This document shows, piece after piece, positions 51,210-59,640 of a stretch of DNA of 64,000 nt. The notes under the pieces were generated by a model. It was not told where the DNA came from and made no database searches. It worked only from the letters and a program-made list of their open reading frames with translations. The position numbers and the translations under genes are program-made. The first letter of the stretch is position 1; each line of letters begins with the position of its first letter. The stretch spans positions 1 to 64,000 of the forward strand of contig CAWVVM010000001.1 in the NCBI GenBank assembly GCA_963933635.1, read 5' to 3'. The stretch comes from UBA11663 sp963933635. Lineage in GTDB: Bacteria > Bacteroidota > Bacteroidia > Flavobacteriales_D > Sanyastnellaceae.

Positions 51210-51812
51210 TTACGCCAACAAATCCTGAAGTGCCGAGAAAAAGTCCATCAGCACGCTAGGCTTCCACCAAAGCACCCAAGCCAATCCAGCACAGGCACCT
51301 CCCAAATGTGCGTCGTGTGCCACAAGGGTCCCTCCTTTCCTGTTCATTCGGCTCTCGTACCAGAAGAACAAAATGCCGGCCAAAGCCGCTGGAATGGGTA
51401 GGATGAAAAACAACAACAACGTACGTGTTGGGTGCATGGCAATGAACGCAATAAGCACGGCGCTCACGGCCCCCGATGCACCTAGGCTCCTGTACCCGCG
51501 ATGATCGCGGTATTTGAAGAGGGCAGGAATGGCTCCTCCCACCAAGCCCAGCAAGTACAGTGTAGGAAAGCCCAGCCAACCGAGAAAACTTAAATCCATC
51601 GCTACTGTTTGGCCAAACTCGTACAGCACAAACATGTTGAACATCAGGTGCATCGTGTCCGCATGCACAAATCCGTGGGTGATCACCCTCCACCACTCCC
51701 CTTTGTGCACCACATCGTAGGGCACAAGCATCCATTTGGCCTTGTTCGCCGAGTCCATGCATTGCCAAGACACCAAGCCAGTCACCAAGACCAATAAAAG
51801 GACCATGCTCAT
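51210..51812 (-). CDS. Rhomboid family intramembrane serine protease
   Basis: About 200 residues from ATG 51812, 2 nt after the preceding gene's stop codon. A longer frame to 51866 would overlap that gene. Six hydrophobic segments are visible. The catalytic Ser lies in 'LGASGAVSA' and the His in 'AHDAHLGGACAGLAW', with 'HLMFNMFVLYEFG' in an early helix. Rhomboids cut single-pass membrane proteins within the membrane. It is the last gene of the ychF operon. Confidence 0.93.
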   Translation of the reverse strand: MSMVLLLVLVTGLVSWQCMDSANKAKWMLVPYDVVHKGEWWRVITHGFVHADTMHLMFNMFVLYEFGQTVAMDLSFLGWLGFPTLYLLGLVGGAIPALFKYRDHRGYRSLGASGAVSAVLIAFIAMHPTRTLLLFFILPIPAALAGILFFWYESRMNRKGGTLVAHDAHLGGACAGLAWVLWWKPSVLMDFFSALQDLLA

Positions 51813-51814
51813 CT

Positions 51815-52261
51815 TCAAGAACTGTGGTCGGCCACAATGATCCATTGACCCTCGATGCGTTTCCACAACAAGGTGTACATGCCCTGCGCATCCTCAAGGT
51901 CCTTTTTGGACAAGTGCCAGCTGCCCAGCAGCAACCCAGCGTCAGGCCCAAGAGGAGTCCATTGACGGTTGTCGAATGCCAAGGTGCCCATCAGGGATGT
52001 TGTGGGGTAGCTTTTTTGGTACCGGGCCAAAGTCGCCTGATGTCCGTGGGTGACCCCTGTACTCCCCACAAACACCAAGGAGTCGCTTTTCCAATAGCCT
52101 TCCATGAAGCCTTCCAAATCACCTTCGTTCCAAGCCGACATTTGACGCTGCATCACCCTCTCAATTTCCTTGGGCAGTCCAGGCGCCCCCAGTTGGGACC
52201 AAGCCGCTGACCCCAAAAGCCAGATGGCCGTCATGACCAACAAAATCCTTCCACTACACAT
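51815..52261 (-). CDS. Exported NTF2-like (SnoaL/DUF4440) protein
   Basis: About 148 residues from ATG 52261, starting inside the ychF stop region (8-bp overlap); a second ATG lies at 52234. A signal peptide ends near SAAWSQ. The NTF2-like fold is suggested by 'MSAWNEGDLEGFMEGYWKSDSLVFVG' (in part) and 'YTLLWKRIEGQWIIVADHSS', typical of DUF4440-type proteins. The binding partner or activity is unknown. Its position between ychF and rhomboid genes indicates cotranscription. Confidence 0.8.
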   Translation of the reverse strand: MCSGRILLVMTAIWLLGSAAWSQLGAPGLPKEIERVMQRQMSAWNEGDLEGFMEGYWKSDSLVFVGSTGVTHGHQATLARYQKSYPTTSLMGTLAFDNRQWTPLGPDAGLLLGSWHLSKKDLEDAQGMYTLLWKRIEGQWIIVADHSS

Positions 52262-53351
52262 TGAATCGGAAGTGCATGATGTCCCCGTCTTCCACAACAT
52301 ACTCCTTGCCCTCAACGCTCAACTTGCCAGACTCCTTCACGGCTTGCTCACTCCCCAGATCCACAAAATCAGCATACTTCATCACTTCGGCACGGATGAA
52401 TCCCTTCTCAAAATCGGTGTGAATGACTCCTGCCGACTGGGGGGCCGTGAAGCCCTCGCGGATGGTCCATGCACGCACTTCCTTCTCCCCTGCCGTGAAG
52501 TAGGTCTGAAGTTTCAAAAGGGAATACGCCTCCCGAATCAACTTTGCCACCCCTGGCTCCTTGAGCCCGAGGTCCTCCAAGAACATGGACCTTTCCTCTG
52601 CGTCCTCCAACTCCGCGATATCAGCTTCAATGGCAGCGCCAAGCACCAACACACCTGCACCTTCTGCAGCAGCGACTTCCAAAACCTTCTTTACATGGTC
52701 ATTTCCGTCCACCACAGAAGCTTCATCCACATTGCAGACATACAGAATGGGCTTGGAAGTCAACAACTGCATTTCTGCCATCAAGGGCTCCTCAAACTCC
52801 TCCAAGGTTAATCCCCTTGCACTTAGACCTTTTTCCAAATGCTCGACAAGGCGACTGTAAAAAGCCATCTGTCGTACGGCGTCCTTGTCACCTGTTTGGG
52901 CGGCTTTCTTCACTTTCTGCATCCGAGATTCCACCGTTTCCAAATCCTTCAGCTGAAGCTCTGTGTCGATCACCTCCTTGTCTCGGATAGGGTCTACGCT
53001 TCCGTCCACGTGAACAATGTTGTCGTCTTCAAAGCAACGCAGAACATGAAGGATGGCATCGGTGGTGCGAATGTTGCCCAAAAACTTGTTGCCCAGCCCC
53101 TCTCCTTTGCTCGCTCCCTTCACGAGACCAGCGATGTCTACAATTTCCACAGTGGTGGGAATGACATTTTGAGGCTCAACCAACTCCGCCAATTTGTTCA
53201 AACGGGGGTCAGGCACAGTGATAACGCCGAGGTTGGGCTCAATGGTGCAGAAGGGGAAGTTTGCACTTTGTGCCTTTGCATTGGAAAGGCAGTTGAAAAG
53301 GGTGGATTTGCCGACGTTGGGCAAACCGACAATGCCGCATTGCAAGGCCAT
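52254..53351 (-). CDS. ychF: GTP/ATP-binding protein YchF (Obg family)
   Basis: The product is 365 residues from ATG 53351 (MALQCGIVGLPNVGKST); the longer frame is antisense noise. The G1 motif 'GLPNVGKST' is at residues 9-17, then the switch region 'DIAGLVKGASKGEG', the 'NVDE' nucleotide motif (in place of NKxD) that favours ATP, a coiled-coil domain, and a C-terminal TGS domain ending 'VEDGDIMHFRFNV'. YchF binds ribosomes and is linked to stress responses. It heads the ychF/NTF2-like/rhomboid operon. Confidence 0.97.
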   Translation of the reverse strand: MALQCGIVGLPNVGKSTLFNCLSNAKAQSANFPFCTIEPNLGVITVPDPRLNKLAELVEPQNVIPTTVEIVDIAGLVKGASKGEGLGNKFLGNIRTTDAILHVLRCFEDDNIVHVDGSVDPIRDKEVIDTELQLKDLETVESRMQKVKKAAQTGDKDAVRQMAFYSRLVEHLEKGLSARGLTLEEFEEPLMAEMQLLTSKPILYVCNVDEASVVDGNDHVKKVLEVAAAEGAGVLVLGAAIEADIAELEDAEERSMFLEDLGLKEPGVAKLIREAYSLLKLQTYFTAGEKEVRAWTIREGFTAPQSAGVIHTDFEKGFIRAEVMKYADFVDLGSEQAVKESGKLSVEGKEYVVEDGDIMHFRFNV

Positions 53352-53387
53352 GTTGTGCTTCGTTTGAGGTGCGAAAAAGAAGAGCTC

Positions 53388-53395
53388 CAAAGGTA
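53388..53395 (-). promoter_or_regulatory. -7 box (TACCTTTG) of ychF
   Basis: An exact TAnnTTTG match on the minus strand, 36 nt before the ychF ATG. It lies in the 136-bp gap shared with the divergent transketolase gene. Confidence 0.5.
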
Positions 53396-53475
53396 GCAAC
53401 CACTTCCCCACTTCCCGACGTTGAGGTGTTTTCCATTGTTTTTGCACAACCCCTCGTGGTGGAAATGGTGTCGGG

Positions 53476-53483
53476 TAATTTTG
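53476..53483 (+). promoter_or_regulatory. -7 box (TAATTTTG) of the transketolase N-terminal gene
   Basis: An exact TAnnTTTG match ending 4 nt before the ATG at 53488 (spacer CAGC), so the transcript is expected to be leaderless. Confidence 0.6.
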
Positions 53484-53487
53484 CAGC

Positions 53488-54330
53488 ATGAACAAAGGAG
53501 AACTTTCTGCCATCGCCACCCAAGTGCGTCGAGACATCGTGCGTATGGTCCATGCTGTGCAAAGTGGGCACCCTGGTGGGTCCCTGGGCTGCACGGACTT
53601 GCTCGTACAGTTGTATTTCGACACCATGAACATCGACCCATCGAGGTTTGACATGGACGGAAAGCATGAAGATTTGTTCTTCCTCTCCAATGGCCACATC
53701 AGTCCCGTATGGTACAGTGTGCTCTCGCGGCGCGGCTACTTTCCAACAAAGGAATTGTCCACCTTCCGCAAATTGAACACCCGACTTCAAGGCCACCCAG
53801 CCACCGAAGAGGGCTTGCCCGGCATCCGCATCGCCTCAGGCTCTTTGGGCCAAGGCTTGAGTGTGGCTTTGGGCGCTGCCCAAACCAAAAAGCTTCTAGG
53901 TGAGGACACATGGGTCTACTCCTTGCATGGCGACGGGGAGTTGCAAGAAGGACAAATTTGGGAGGCTGCGATGTACGCGGCACACCACAAGGTGGACAAC
54001 ATCCTTTCGTTTGTCGATTGCAACGGACAGCAAATCGACGGCTCCACGGACGACGTGATGGCCTTGGGCGACCTGGCTGGCAAATGGAAAGCCTTTGGGT
54101 GGCATGTGCTGACCTGCAATGGCCACGACTTTGAGGACCTCCAACAGGCCATTGCCTTGGGCCATGCCCGCCGTGGTTCGGGACAGCCTACGGTCGTTCT
54201 GATGACCACTGCCATGGGAAAGGGAGTGGACTTCATGGAAGGCACCCACAAATGGCATGGCATTGCCCCGAGCGATGAACAATTGGCCAACGCACTCCAA
54301 CAGCTAGAGTCTACGTTGGAGGATTACTGA
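53488..54330 (+). CDS. Transketolase, N-terminal subunit
   Basis: The product is 280 residues, matching the thiamine-diphosphate-binding half of transketolase. 'SGHPGGSLGCTDLLV' (about 26-40) and the metal/ThDP motif 'GDGELQEGQIWEAAMYA' (about 148-164, with the Asn at 'DCNGQQIDG') are intact. Full transketolases carry both halves in one chain; split versions are common in archaea and many bacteria. Together with the C-terminal subunit at 55788 it should move two-carbon units in the pentose phosphate pathway. Ten bp separate it from the VWA gene, and all three genes probably share a transcript. Confidence 0.93.
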   Translation: MNKGELSAIATQVRRDIVRMVHAVQSGHPGGSLGCTDLLVQLYFDTMNIDPSRFDMDGKHEDLFFLSNGHISPVWYSVLSRRGYFPTKELSTFRKLNTRLQGHPATEEGLPGIRIASGSLGQGLSVALGAAQTKKLLGEDTWVYSLHGDGELQEGQIWEAAMYAAHHKVDNILSFVDCNGQQIDGSTDDVMALGDLAGKWKAFGWHVLTCNGHDFEDLQQAIALGHARRGSGQPTVVLMTTAMGKGVDFMEGTHKWHGIAPSDEQLANALQQLESTLEDY

Positions 54331-54340
54331 TCCATTCCCC

Positions 54341-55795
54341 ATGTCCTCTTCTGCAAACTGTCTTCCTACTTTCATCCGCCTCCATTGGGGACGGACCAGA
54401 CGGCATGTGTTTTTGGGCGGTGCGCTTTGGACCCTCTTGGGGGCCAGCTGGAGTCCAAGAACAAGCGCTCAAGTCTCTGCAGAAGACGTCGTGGAGCCCA
54501 CCCGCATCTTGTTTGTGTTTGACGCCTCCAACAGCATGAATGCATTTTGGGGAGGTCAACGAAAAATGGCCACGGCAACCGCATTGCTGAGTGAGTCGTT
54601 GGAAGCCTTGCATCAGAGTGAAAGTTTGGAATTGGGGTTGCGCGTTTATGGCCATGGGACCAAACATGTGACAGGCCAGCAGGATTGCGACGACACCGAA
54701 TTGATGGTGCCATTCTCCAGCTACAACAACCTCATCATCAAGCAACAGTTGTCCCGCATTCGCGCCCAAGGAACCACCCCGATTGCACGTTCCTTGGAAC
54801 AGGCCGCGTACGATTTTCCCAACGAAGCTGGACGAAATGTCATTGTCCTCATCACCGATGGACTTGAGGCTTGCGATGAGGACCCTTGTGCCGTGAGCCA
54901 AGCTCTTCAGGACAAGGGGATTGTTGTCAAGCCTTTTGTGATTGGCATGGGCATTGAAGACAAGTGGGTCGACAACCTCCGGTGCATTGGGAACTTTTAT
55001 GACGCCGCCGATCCCGAGGCTTTCGAACACGTGCTTCAGCTCGTCCTTGAACAGGCATTGCACAACACCACCGTTCATCTGGAGTTGCTCGATGAAACGG
55101 GCCAACCGTTGGTGACCAATTACCCTTACTCCTTCACTGACACGCGGACTCTGGAGCATGGCCCCCAATACGTGCACACCATGCCTTGGGGCGGAAAAGC
55201 GGACACCTTATATGTGGATCCTATCCCCACGTACAAGCTCACCATCCACAGTCTTCCTGTGGCCACTTTGGAGGACGTGGTGCTTTCGCCAGGCGTCCAC
55301 AACGTGGTGACGGTTCCCGACATGGCCTCAGGCCATTTGACACCGCAATTTGCCCGAGGCGTCAGAACCGATTACGGCGCACTCCATGTGGCATGGCATC
55401 GATCTGGGAATTGCGAGGCCTTGTATCAAGGTCGACTGGGAGAAAAAGTCAGGCTCCGCACGGGGATGTACGACGTCCATTTTGGCACCAACCCCAACGT
55501 TGTTGTGGAACGTGTCGAAGTGCGACCAGGGGACGATCTGACCGTGGAAATCCCGGCCCCTGGCTCTTTGGTGGTCAGCTGCCCCACAAGCGGTTACGCT
55601 GTGCTCTTGGACGCGGTCTCCTTGGAAAACGTATTGCATTTTGAAGATGGAGATGTTTCTGGCAGGTACACCTTGCAGCCAGGGACTTACACCCTCCTTT
55701 TTCGCGCGCGAAATGCGCGAGGCACCCTCTACAGCATCAAAGAATCTTTTCAAGTTACTTCTGGCAGCACCACCAACCTCAAACTTCATGGTTGA
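54341..55795 (+). CDS. Exported von Willebrand factor A-domain protein
   Basis: The product is 484 residues. A signal-like segment ('HVFLGGALWTLLGASW', about 22-37, ending 'TSAQ') is present. A VWA domain (about 50-245) keeps the metal-ion site: 'DASNSM' (DxSxS), a Thr in 'GTTPIARSL' and Asp in 'ITDGLEACDED'. The second half (about 250-484) is beta-rich, with repeated Ig-like 'G.Y.V...TNP' strands of unknown family. VWA proteins usually bind other proteins through the metal. It is wedged between the two transketolase halves, and the stop overlaps the second half by 8 bp. No functional link is known to me. Confidence 0.85.
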   Translation: MSSSANCLPTFIRLHWGRTRRHVFLGGALWTLLGASWSPRTSAQVSAEDVVEPTRILFVFDASNSMNAFWGGQRKMATATALLSESLEALHQSESLELGLRVYGHGTKHVTGQQDCDDTELMVPFSSYNNLIIKQQLSRIRAQGTTPIARSLEQAAYDFPNEAGRNVIVLITDGLEACDEDPCAVSQALQDKGIVVKPFVIGMGIEDKWVDNLRCIGNFYDAADPEAFEHVLQLVLEQALHNTTVHLELLDETGQPLVTNYPYSFTDTRTLEHGPQYVHTMPWGGKADTLYVDPIPTYKLTIHSLPVATLEDVVLSPGVHNVVTVPDMASGHLTPQFARGVRTDYGALHVAWHRSGNCEALYQGRLGEKVRLRTGMYDVHFGTNPNVVVERVEVRPGDDLTVEIPAPGSLVVSCPTSGYAVLLDAVSLENVLHFEDGDVSGRYTLQPGTYTLLFRARNARGTLYSIKESFQVTSGSTTNLKLHG

Positions 55796-56753
55796 CCATC
55801 AACACATCCTCCTCGATCCCTCTGAACTCAAAGACACGCGTTCAGGCTTTGGCCAAGGCCTGCTCGAAGCCGGCAAAGGCAACGACAGCGTCGTGGGACT
55901 CTGTGCCGACCTCACCGGCTCCTTGAAAATGAATGCCTTTCAAGATGCTTTCCCTGAAAGGTTCTTCCAAGTTGGCATTGCCGAGGCCAACATGATGGGA
56001 TTGGCTGCAGGCATGACCATCGGCGGCAAAATTCCGTTCACCGGAACCTTTGCCAATTTCTCCACTGGACGCGTGTACGATCAGATTCGCCAAAGCATTG
56101 CTTACAGCGAGAAGAATGTCAAGATTTGCGCTTCGCATGCGGGCTTGACCCTTGGTGAAGACGGTGCTACCCACCAGATCCTTGAGGACATTGGCATGAT
56201 GAACATGCTTCCCAACATGACCGTTGTGGTTCCGGCCGATTATGAACAAACGCGGCAGGCCACACTGGCCATAGCCAAACACCAAGGCCCCGTCTACTTG
56301 AGGTTTGGAAGGCCCAAGGTTCCTGTATTCATCAAGCCCGAAGCCCCATTCGAATTGGGGAAAATTCAACGCATTGTGCGTGGCACGGATGTCACCTTGG
56401 TCGCGTGCGGCCATTTGGTATGGGAATCGGTCATTGCCGCCAAAGAATTGGCCAAGGACGGCATCCAAGCGGAGGTCCTTAACGTTCATACCATCAAACC
56501 TCTGGACCATGCGACCTTGGTCGAATCCGCAGGACGCACGGGCGCTGTGGTGGTGGCGGAGGAGCACCAGCGAAATGGGGGTCTGGGAAGCATCGTGGCA
56601 CAGACACTCTCCCAACATCAGCCCACGAAAATGGACTTTGTGGCTGTGGACGACCAATTTGGTGAGTCGGGCAAGCCGGCCCAATTGATGGAGAAGTATG
56701 GATTGGACGCCGCCACCATTGTCCAAAAAACAAAAGCGCTCCTGGGAAGATGA
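55788..56753 (+). CDS. Transketolase, C-terminal subunit
   Basis: The product is 321 residues from ATG 55788; an upstream frame from 55641 overlaps the VWA gene. It holds the pyrimidine-binding half ('FFQVGIAEANMMGLAAGMT', about 63-82, with the catalytic Glu) and the transketolase C-terminal domain ('VTLVACGHLVWESVIAAKEL'). The Glu-containing 'EDGATHQ' motif is present. It pairs with the N-terminal subunit. A possible short terminator follows its stop and it converges on dapA. Confidence 0.94.
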   Translation: MVDHQHILLDPSELKDTRSGFGQGLLEAGKGNDSVVGLCADLTGSLKMNAFQDAFPERFFQVGIAEANMMGLAAGMTIGGKIPFTGTFANFSTGRVYDQIRQSIAYSEKNVKICASHAGLTLGEDGATHQILEDIGMMNMLPNMTVVVPADYEQTRQATLAIAKHQGPVYLRFGRPKVPVFIKPEAPFELGKIQRIVRGTDVTLVACGHLVWESVIAAKELAKDGIQAEVLNVHTIKPLDHATLVESAGRTGAVVVAEEHQRNGGLGSIVAQTLSQHQPTKMDFVAVDDQFGESGKPAQLMEKYGLDAATIVQKTKALLGR

Positions 56754-56754
56754 T

Positions 56755-56780
56755 GCGCATCAAATGCGCTGATGCCTTTT
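56755..56780 (+). terminator. Possible terminator after transketolase
   Basis: Two alternative 6-bp stems (GCGCAT/ATGCGC at 56755-56760 and 56764-56769; GCATCA/TGATGC at 56757-56762 and 56770-56775) are followed by CTTTT. The match is weak. Confidence 0.35.
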
Positions 56781-56784
56781 CTGC

Positions 56785-57684
56785 TTACCTCGAAGGCCCG
56801 TCCAATTCCGCAATGGCGGCGTAAAGGCGGTCCGTCAAAGCTTTGGTTCCCTCTGTCAAAGGCAATCGAACCGTATTCCCACACCATCCCAAATGGTGCA
56901 GGACCACCTTGATGCCTGTGGGATTCCCTTCGTCGAACAACAAGTCAATGAGCTTCGCAAGGCGCGCATGCATCTCTCTGGATTCTTGGGTTTGTCCAAA
57001 TGACGCTTGCTGGATCATGGAAGACATTCGTTCAGGCATCGCATTTCCAAGCACAGAGATGACGCCATCTGCGCCCATCGCAACAGTTGGCATCGCCAAG
57101 GCATCGTCGCCAGACCACACCATGAAGCCAGGGGGACGCTGCGCGAGCAACAATGAAATCTGTGCAAGGTCTCCCCCAGCTTCTTTGATCCCACAAATGT
57201 TGGGGTGCTGGGACAGTGTCAATGTCGTCGAAGCCTCCATGTTGCTGGCCGTGCGTCCAGGCACGTTGTAAAGGATCACCGGCGACGGGGCAGCATCGGC
57301 CACAGCTTGGTAGTGTAGCACCAGGCCCTCTTGTGAAGGCTTGTTGTAGGCGGGACTGGCCACCAAGAAGGCCGCAATTCCCTGGCCTTCCCATGTCGCG
57401 ATTCTCCCCGCCAACTCCTGCGTGTTGTTGCCGCTGACACCCACCACCACAGGCACACGTCCAGCGTTGACCTCCATGACAAACTCCACCACCCGACGCT
57501 GTTCCTTGGCATCAAGGGTTGGGGTTTCTCCAGTGGTTCCGAGCACCACCAAGAAATGGGTCCCCCCGTCCAAAAGTCTTTCCACCAGTCCCTGCAGAGA
57601 GGGATAATCAACTTTCCCGTCTTCGTGAAAGGGCGTCACCAATGCCACGCCTAGCCCATTCATGGCTTGAATTGTAGTCGTCAT
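56785..57684 (-). CDS. dapA: 4-hydroxy-tetrahydrodipicolinate synthase
   Basis: The product is 299 residues from ATG 57684, the usual length. Family motifs are 'VLGTTGETPTLD' (about 47-58), the catalytic Tyr in 'VILYNVPGRT' (about 137-146) and the Schiff-base Lys in 'CGIKEAGGD' (about 164-172). It condenses pyruvate with aspartate semialdehyde in lysine and diaminopimelate synthesis. It is translationally coupled to the DUF6913 gene: start and stop overlap by 4 bp. Confidence 0.96.
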   Translation of the reverse strand: MTTTIQAMNGLGVALVTPFHEDGKVDYPSLQGLVERLLDGGTHFLVVLGTTGETPTLDAKEQRRVVEFVMEVNAGRVPVVVGVSGNNTQELAGRIATWEGQGIAAFLVASPAYNKPSQEGLVLHYQAVADAAPSPVILYNVPGRTASNMEASTTLTLSQHPNICGIKEAGGDLAQISLLLAQRPPGFMVWSGDDALAMPTVAMGADGVISVLGNAMPERMSSMIQQASFGQTQESREMHARLAKLIDLLFDEGNPTGIKVVLHHLGWCGNTVRLPLTEGTKALTDRLYAAIAELDGPSR

Positions 57685-58271
57685 TGCAAATCCATTTGAT
57701 TCAAAAACGCGATGGTTTTCTCCGTGTGTGCCCGCCAATCGTCCATGGGGTCATGGAGAATGACGTCCACTTCCTCGAGGTCTTCCTCATCTTCTTGGTC
57801 GCGTACAACCCGCAAGTCCAAATCCGCATTCCAATCCGGATGATCCACCCCCACTTTCATGGCAGCACAGCTTTTTCTGACGATGAACTTCAGAGGCAAC
57901 ACTGGTTCCAGCTCCAAATCAATGAGCAAGTCGAAGGGTGCATCGACAAAAGCCTCGAACTCTTTGACGGGCCAGCCATGCCAATTCAGGTCGCTCTTGC
58001 AGAAGTACCCCGAATCCAATTTTTTGACCAGCCAGGTCGGACTCTCCTTCGCGTCGGCATCGACGTAACTCATCATGCCCACCCGTCGCACACCAAACTC
58101 GGTTGTCAATCTCTTCGCCAGTTCCTTTACTTGCCTATAATGGGCATGGTCCCTTTCCAGGTACACCAAGCCCACACTTTGGGCACGTCCAAGAGAGCAA
58201 CCGCGACGTTCTCGCTCAGGGGAGGCCAAACGGTTGAGCCTCCAACGGAATATGCGTTCTTTCCAATTCAC
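57681..58271 (-). CDS. DUF6913 family protein
   Basis: The product is 196 residues with a GTG start at 58271. It begins basic ('MNWKERIFRWRLNRLAS') and has 'KKLDSGYFCKSDLNWHGWP' near residue 95 and an acidic C-terminal half ('DQEDEEDLEEVDVI'). This family commonly precedes dapA in Flavobacteriia, by recollection. Its function is unknown. A TAATTTAG box six nt before the GTG is a weak promoter candidate. Confidence 0.85.
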   Translation of the reverse strand: MNWKERIFRWRLNRLASPERERRGCSLGRAQSVGLVYLERDHAHYRQVKELAKRLTTEFGVRRVGMMSYVDADAKESPTWLVKKLDSGYFCKSDLNWHGWPVKEFEAFVDAPFDLLIDLELEPVLPLKFIVRKSCAAMKVGVDHPDWNADLDLRVVRDQEDEEDLEEVDVILHDPMDDWRAHTEKTIAFLNQMDLQ

Positions 58272-58416
58272 AGCCCACTAAATTAGAATGCATCCATGCA
58301 TTTGGGGCCAACCAACGTTGGTCAATCCTCCCCAATGTTTTTCAAGTTTCCCACACCAATGCAAAAAACTTCGAGAGTTTGGCACAATTCATGAACCCAT
58401 GTCCGAAATTCCCGCC

Positions 58417-58980
58417 ATGCAGCACCATTTCACCTTCAAACATGTCCTTCGATTCCTGAGCATTGTCCTCTTTTTCGGGCTCCTATGGGGTTGTTCCTCC
58501 CCTGAAGGAACCCAAGTCAAAATGCCCTTTTCCGGCAAGAAGTACATGTCAGACGCCAGACACTTTCGCGGGGTCGGTATGGGGCAGAGCAACAACCTCA
58601 ACATTGCGAAAAGCAAAGCAGAATTGGAGTCAAGGAAGGTCATGGCTCAACAAGTGAGGACCACTCTTCAAGTCGTTTCCGATGCGTATTCCAGTGAGAT
58701 CAACTCTGGCCAAGCCGCTGAAACAACGGAAAGATTTCAATCCCTGGCAAGAGAGGTGACAAACACCACAATCGGCGACATTCGTCAGATGGGACAAGAC
58801 ATCCGTCAATTGGAGGACCAATCTTATCGCGTGCATGTTGCAGCCGAGATCAAGAAAAAAGCGATGTTCCGGTTTTTAAAGAACAAGGCGAAGAGCGACT
58901 CGAAAATCTCTGAACTGATGCGGGCCGACATGGTTCGGATGTTGGACCGAGAAATCGAACGACTGGAGGCAGAAGAATGA
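58417..58980 (+). CDS. Putative lipoprotein, LPP20-like
   Basis: About 187 residues from ATG 58417; a second in-frame ATG at 58399 adds six residues. A lipobox-type signal 'LSIVLFFGLLWGC' ends at about residue 25. The mature part has 'RHFRGVGMGQSNNLNIAKSK' and 'AEIKKKAMFRFLKNKAKSD', which resemble LPP20-type lipoproteins found in many bacteria. No enzymatic motif. It is divergent from the DUF6913 gene and converges on msrA after 14 bp. Confidence 0.7.
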   Translation: MQHHFTFKHVLRFLSIVLFFGLLWGCSSPEGTQVKMPFSGKKYMSDARHFRGVGMGQSNNLNIAKSKAELESRKVMAQQVRTTLQVVSDAYSSEINSGQAAETTERFQSLAREVTNTTIGDIRQMGQDIRQLEDQSYRVHVAAEIKKKAMFRFLKNKAKSDSKISELMRADMVRMLDREIERLEAEE

Positions 58981-58994
58981 AATGATTGATCGGG

Positions 58995-59612
58995 TCAGTC
59001 CAGATTGAACTTGCCGCCAAACTCAGCTTTGAACTTGTCCATTTTGGGCACGATGACTGCGCGGCAATACGGCGCCTCTTGATGAAGCTCATAATAGGCC
59101 TGATGATAGTCTTCTGCCTGATAGAAGACATCAAAGGCAGTCACTTCTGTGACAATGGATGATGCAAATTTTGCTTGCGCCCTTTCAATGGCTGCCGAGG
59201 CAACCTCTTTTTGGGCTTCATCGTGCCAATAAATAGCGCTTCTGTACTGTGTCCCAACATCAGCGCCTTGGCGGTTCAGCGTCGTGGGGTCATGGGTTGC
59301 AAAAAAAACATCCAACAGGTCGGCGAGCGAAAGAACGCTTGAATCAAAGGTGACCTGAACCACCTCAGCATGCCCAGTAAGGCCTGCACAGACCTCACGG
59401 TACGCCGGGTTCTTGATGTGTCCTCCTGTGTAGCCAGAAACCCCCTCGACAACCCCAGGAATGGACTCATAAACTGCCTCAACACACCAAAAGCACCCCG
59501 CACCGAGGGTGATGGTTTCCAAAACGGGTTGTGAAACAGAGGAGGACATGGGAGGATGTGGCAAAAGGAGGATCAAAAATGCGAGACACGAAAAAAACAC
59601 TTTAGGTCTCAT
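58995..59612 (-). CDS. msrA: Peptide methionine sulfoxide reductase MsrA, exported
   Basis: About 205 residues from ATG 59612 (MRPKVFFSCLAFLILLL), which yields a signal-like segment; ATG 59636, four nt after the preceding gene, is an alternative. The catalytic 'GAGCFWCVEAVYE' motif is at about residues 35-47. The body keeps 'GYTGGHIKNPAYREVCAGLTGHAE' (in part) and 'YFDVF..AEDYHQAYY' type signatures. MsrA reduces the S-sulfoxide of methionine. The signal suggests a periplasmic enzyme. Confidence 0.95.
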   Translation of the reverse strand: MRPKVFFSCLAFLILLLPHPPMSSSVSQPVLETITLGAGCFWCVEAVYESIPGVVEGVSGYTGGHIKNPAYREVCAGLTGHAEVVQVTFDSSVLSLADLLDVFFATHDPTTLNRQGADVGTQYRSAIYWHDEAQKEVASAAIERAQAKFASSIVTEVTAFDVFYQAEDYHQAYYELHQEAPYCRAVIVPKMDKFKAEFGGKFNLD

Positions 59613-59640
59613 TTGGTTCAATGGGAACGTGGTCATGGGA

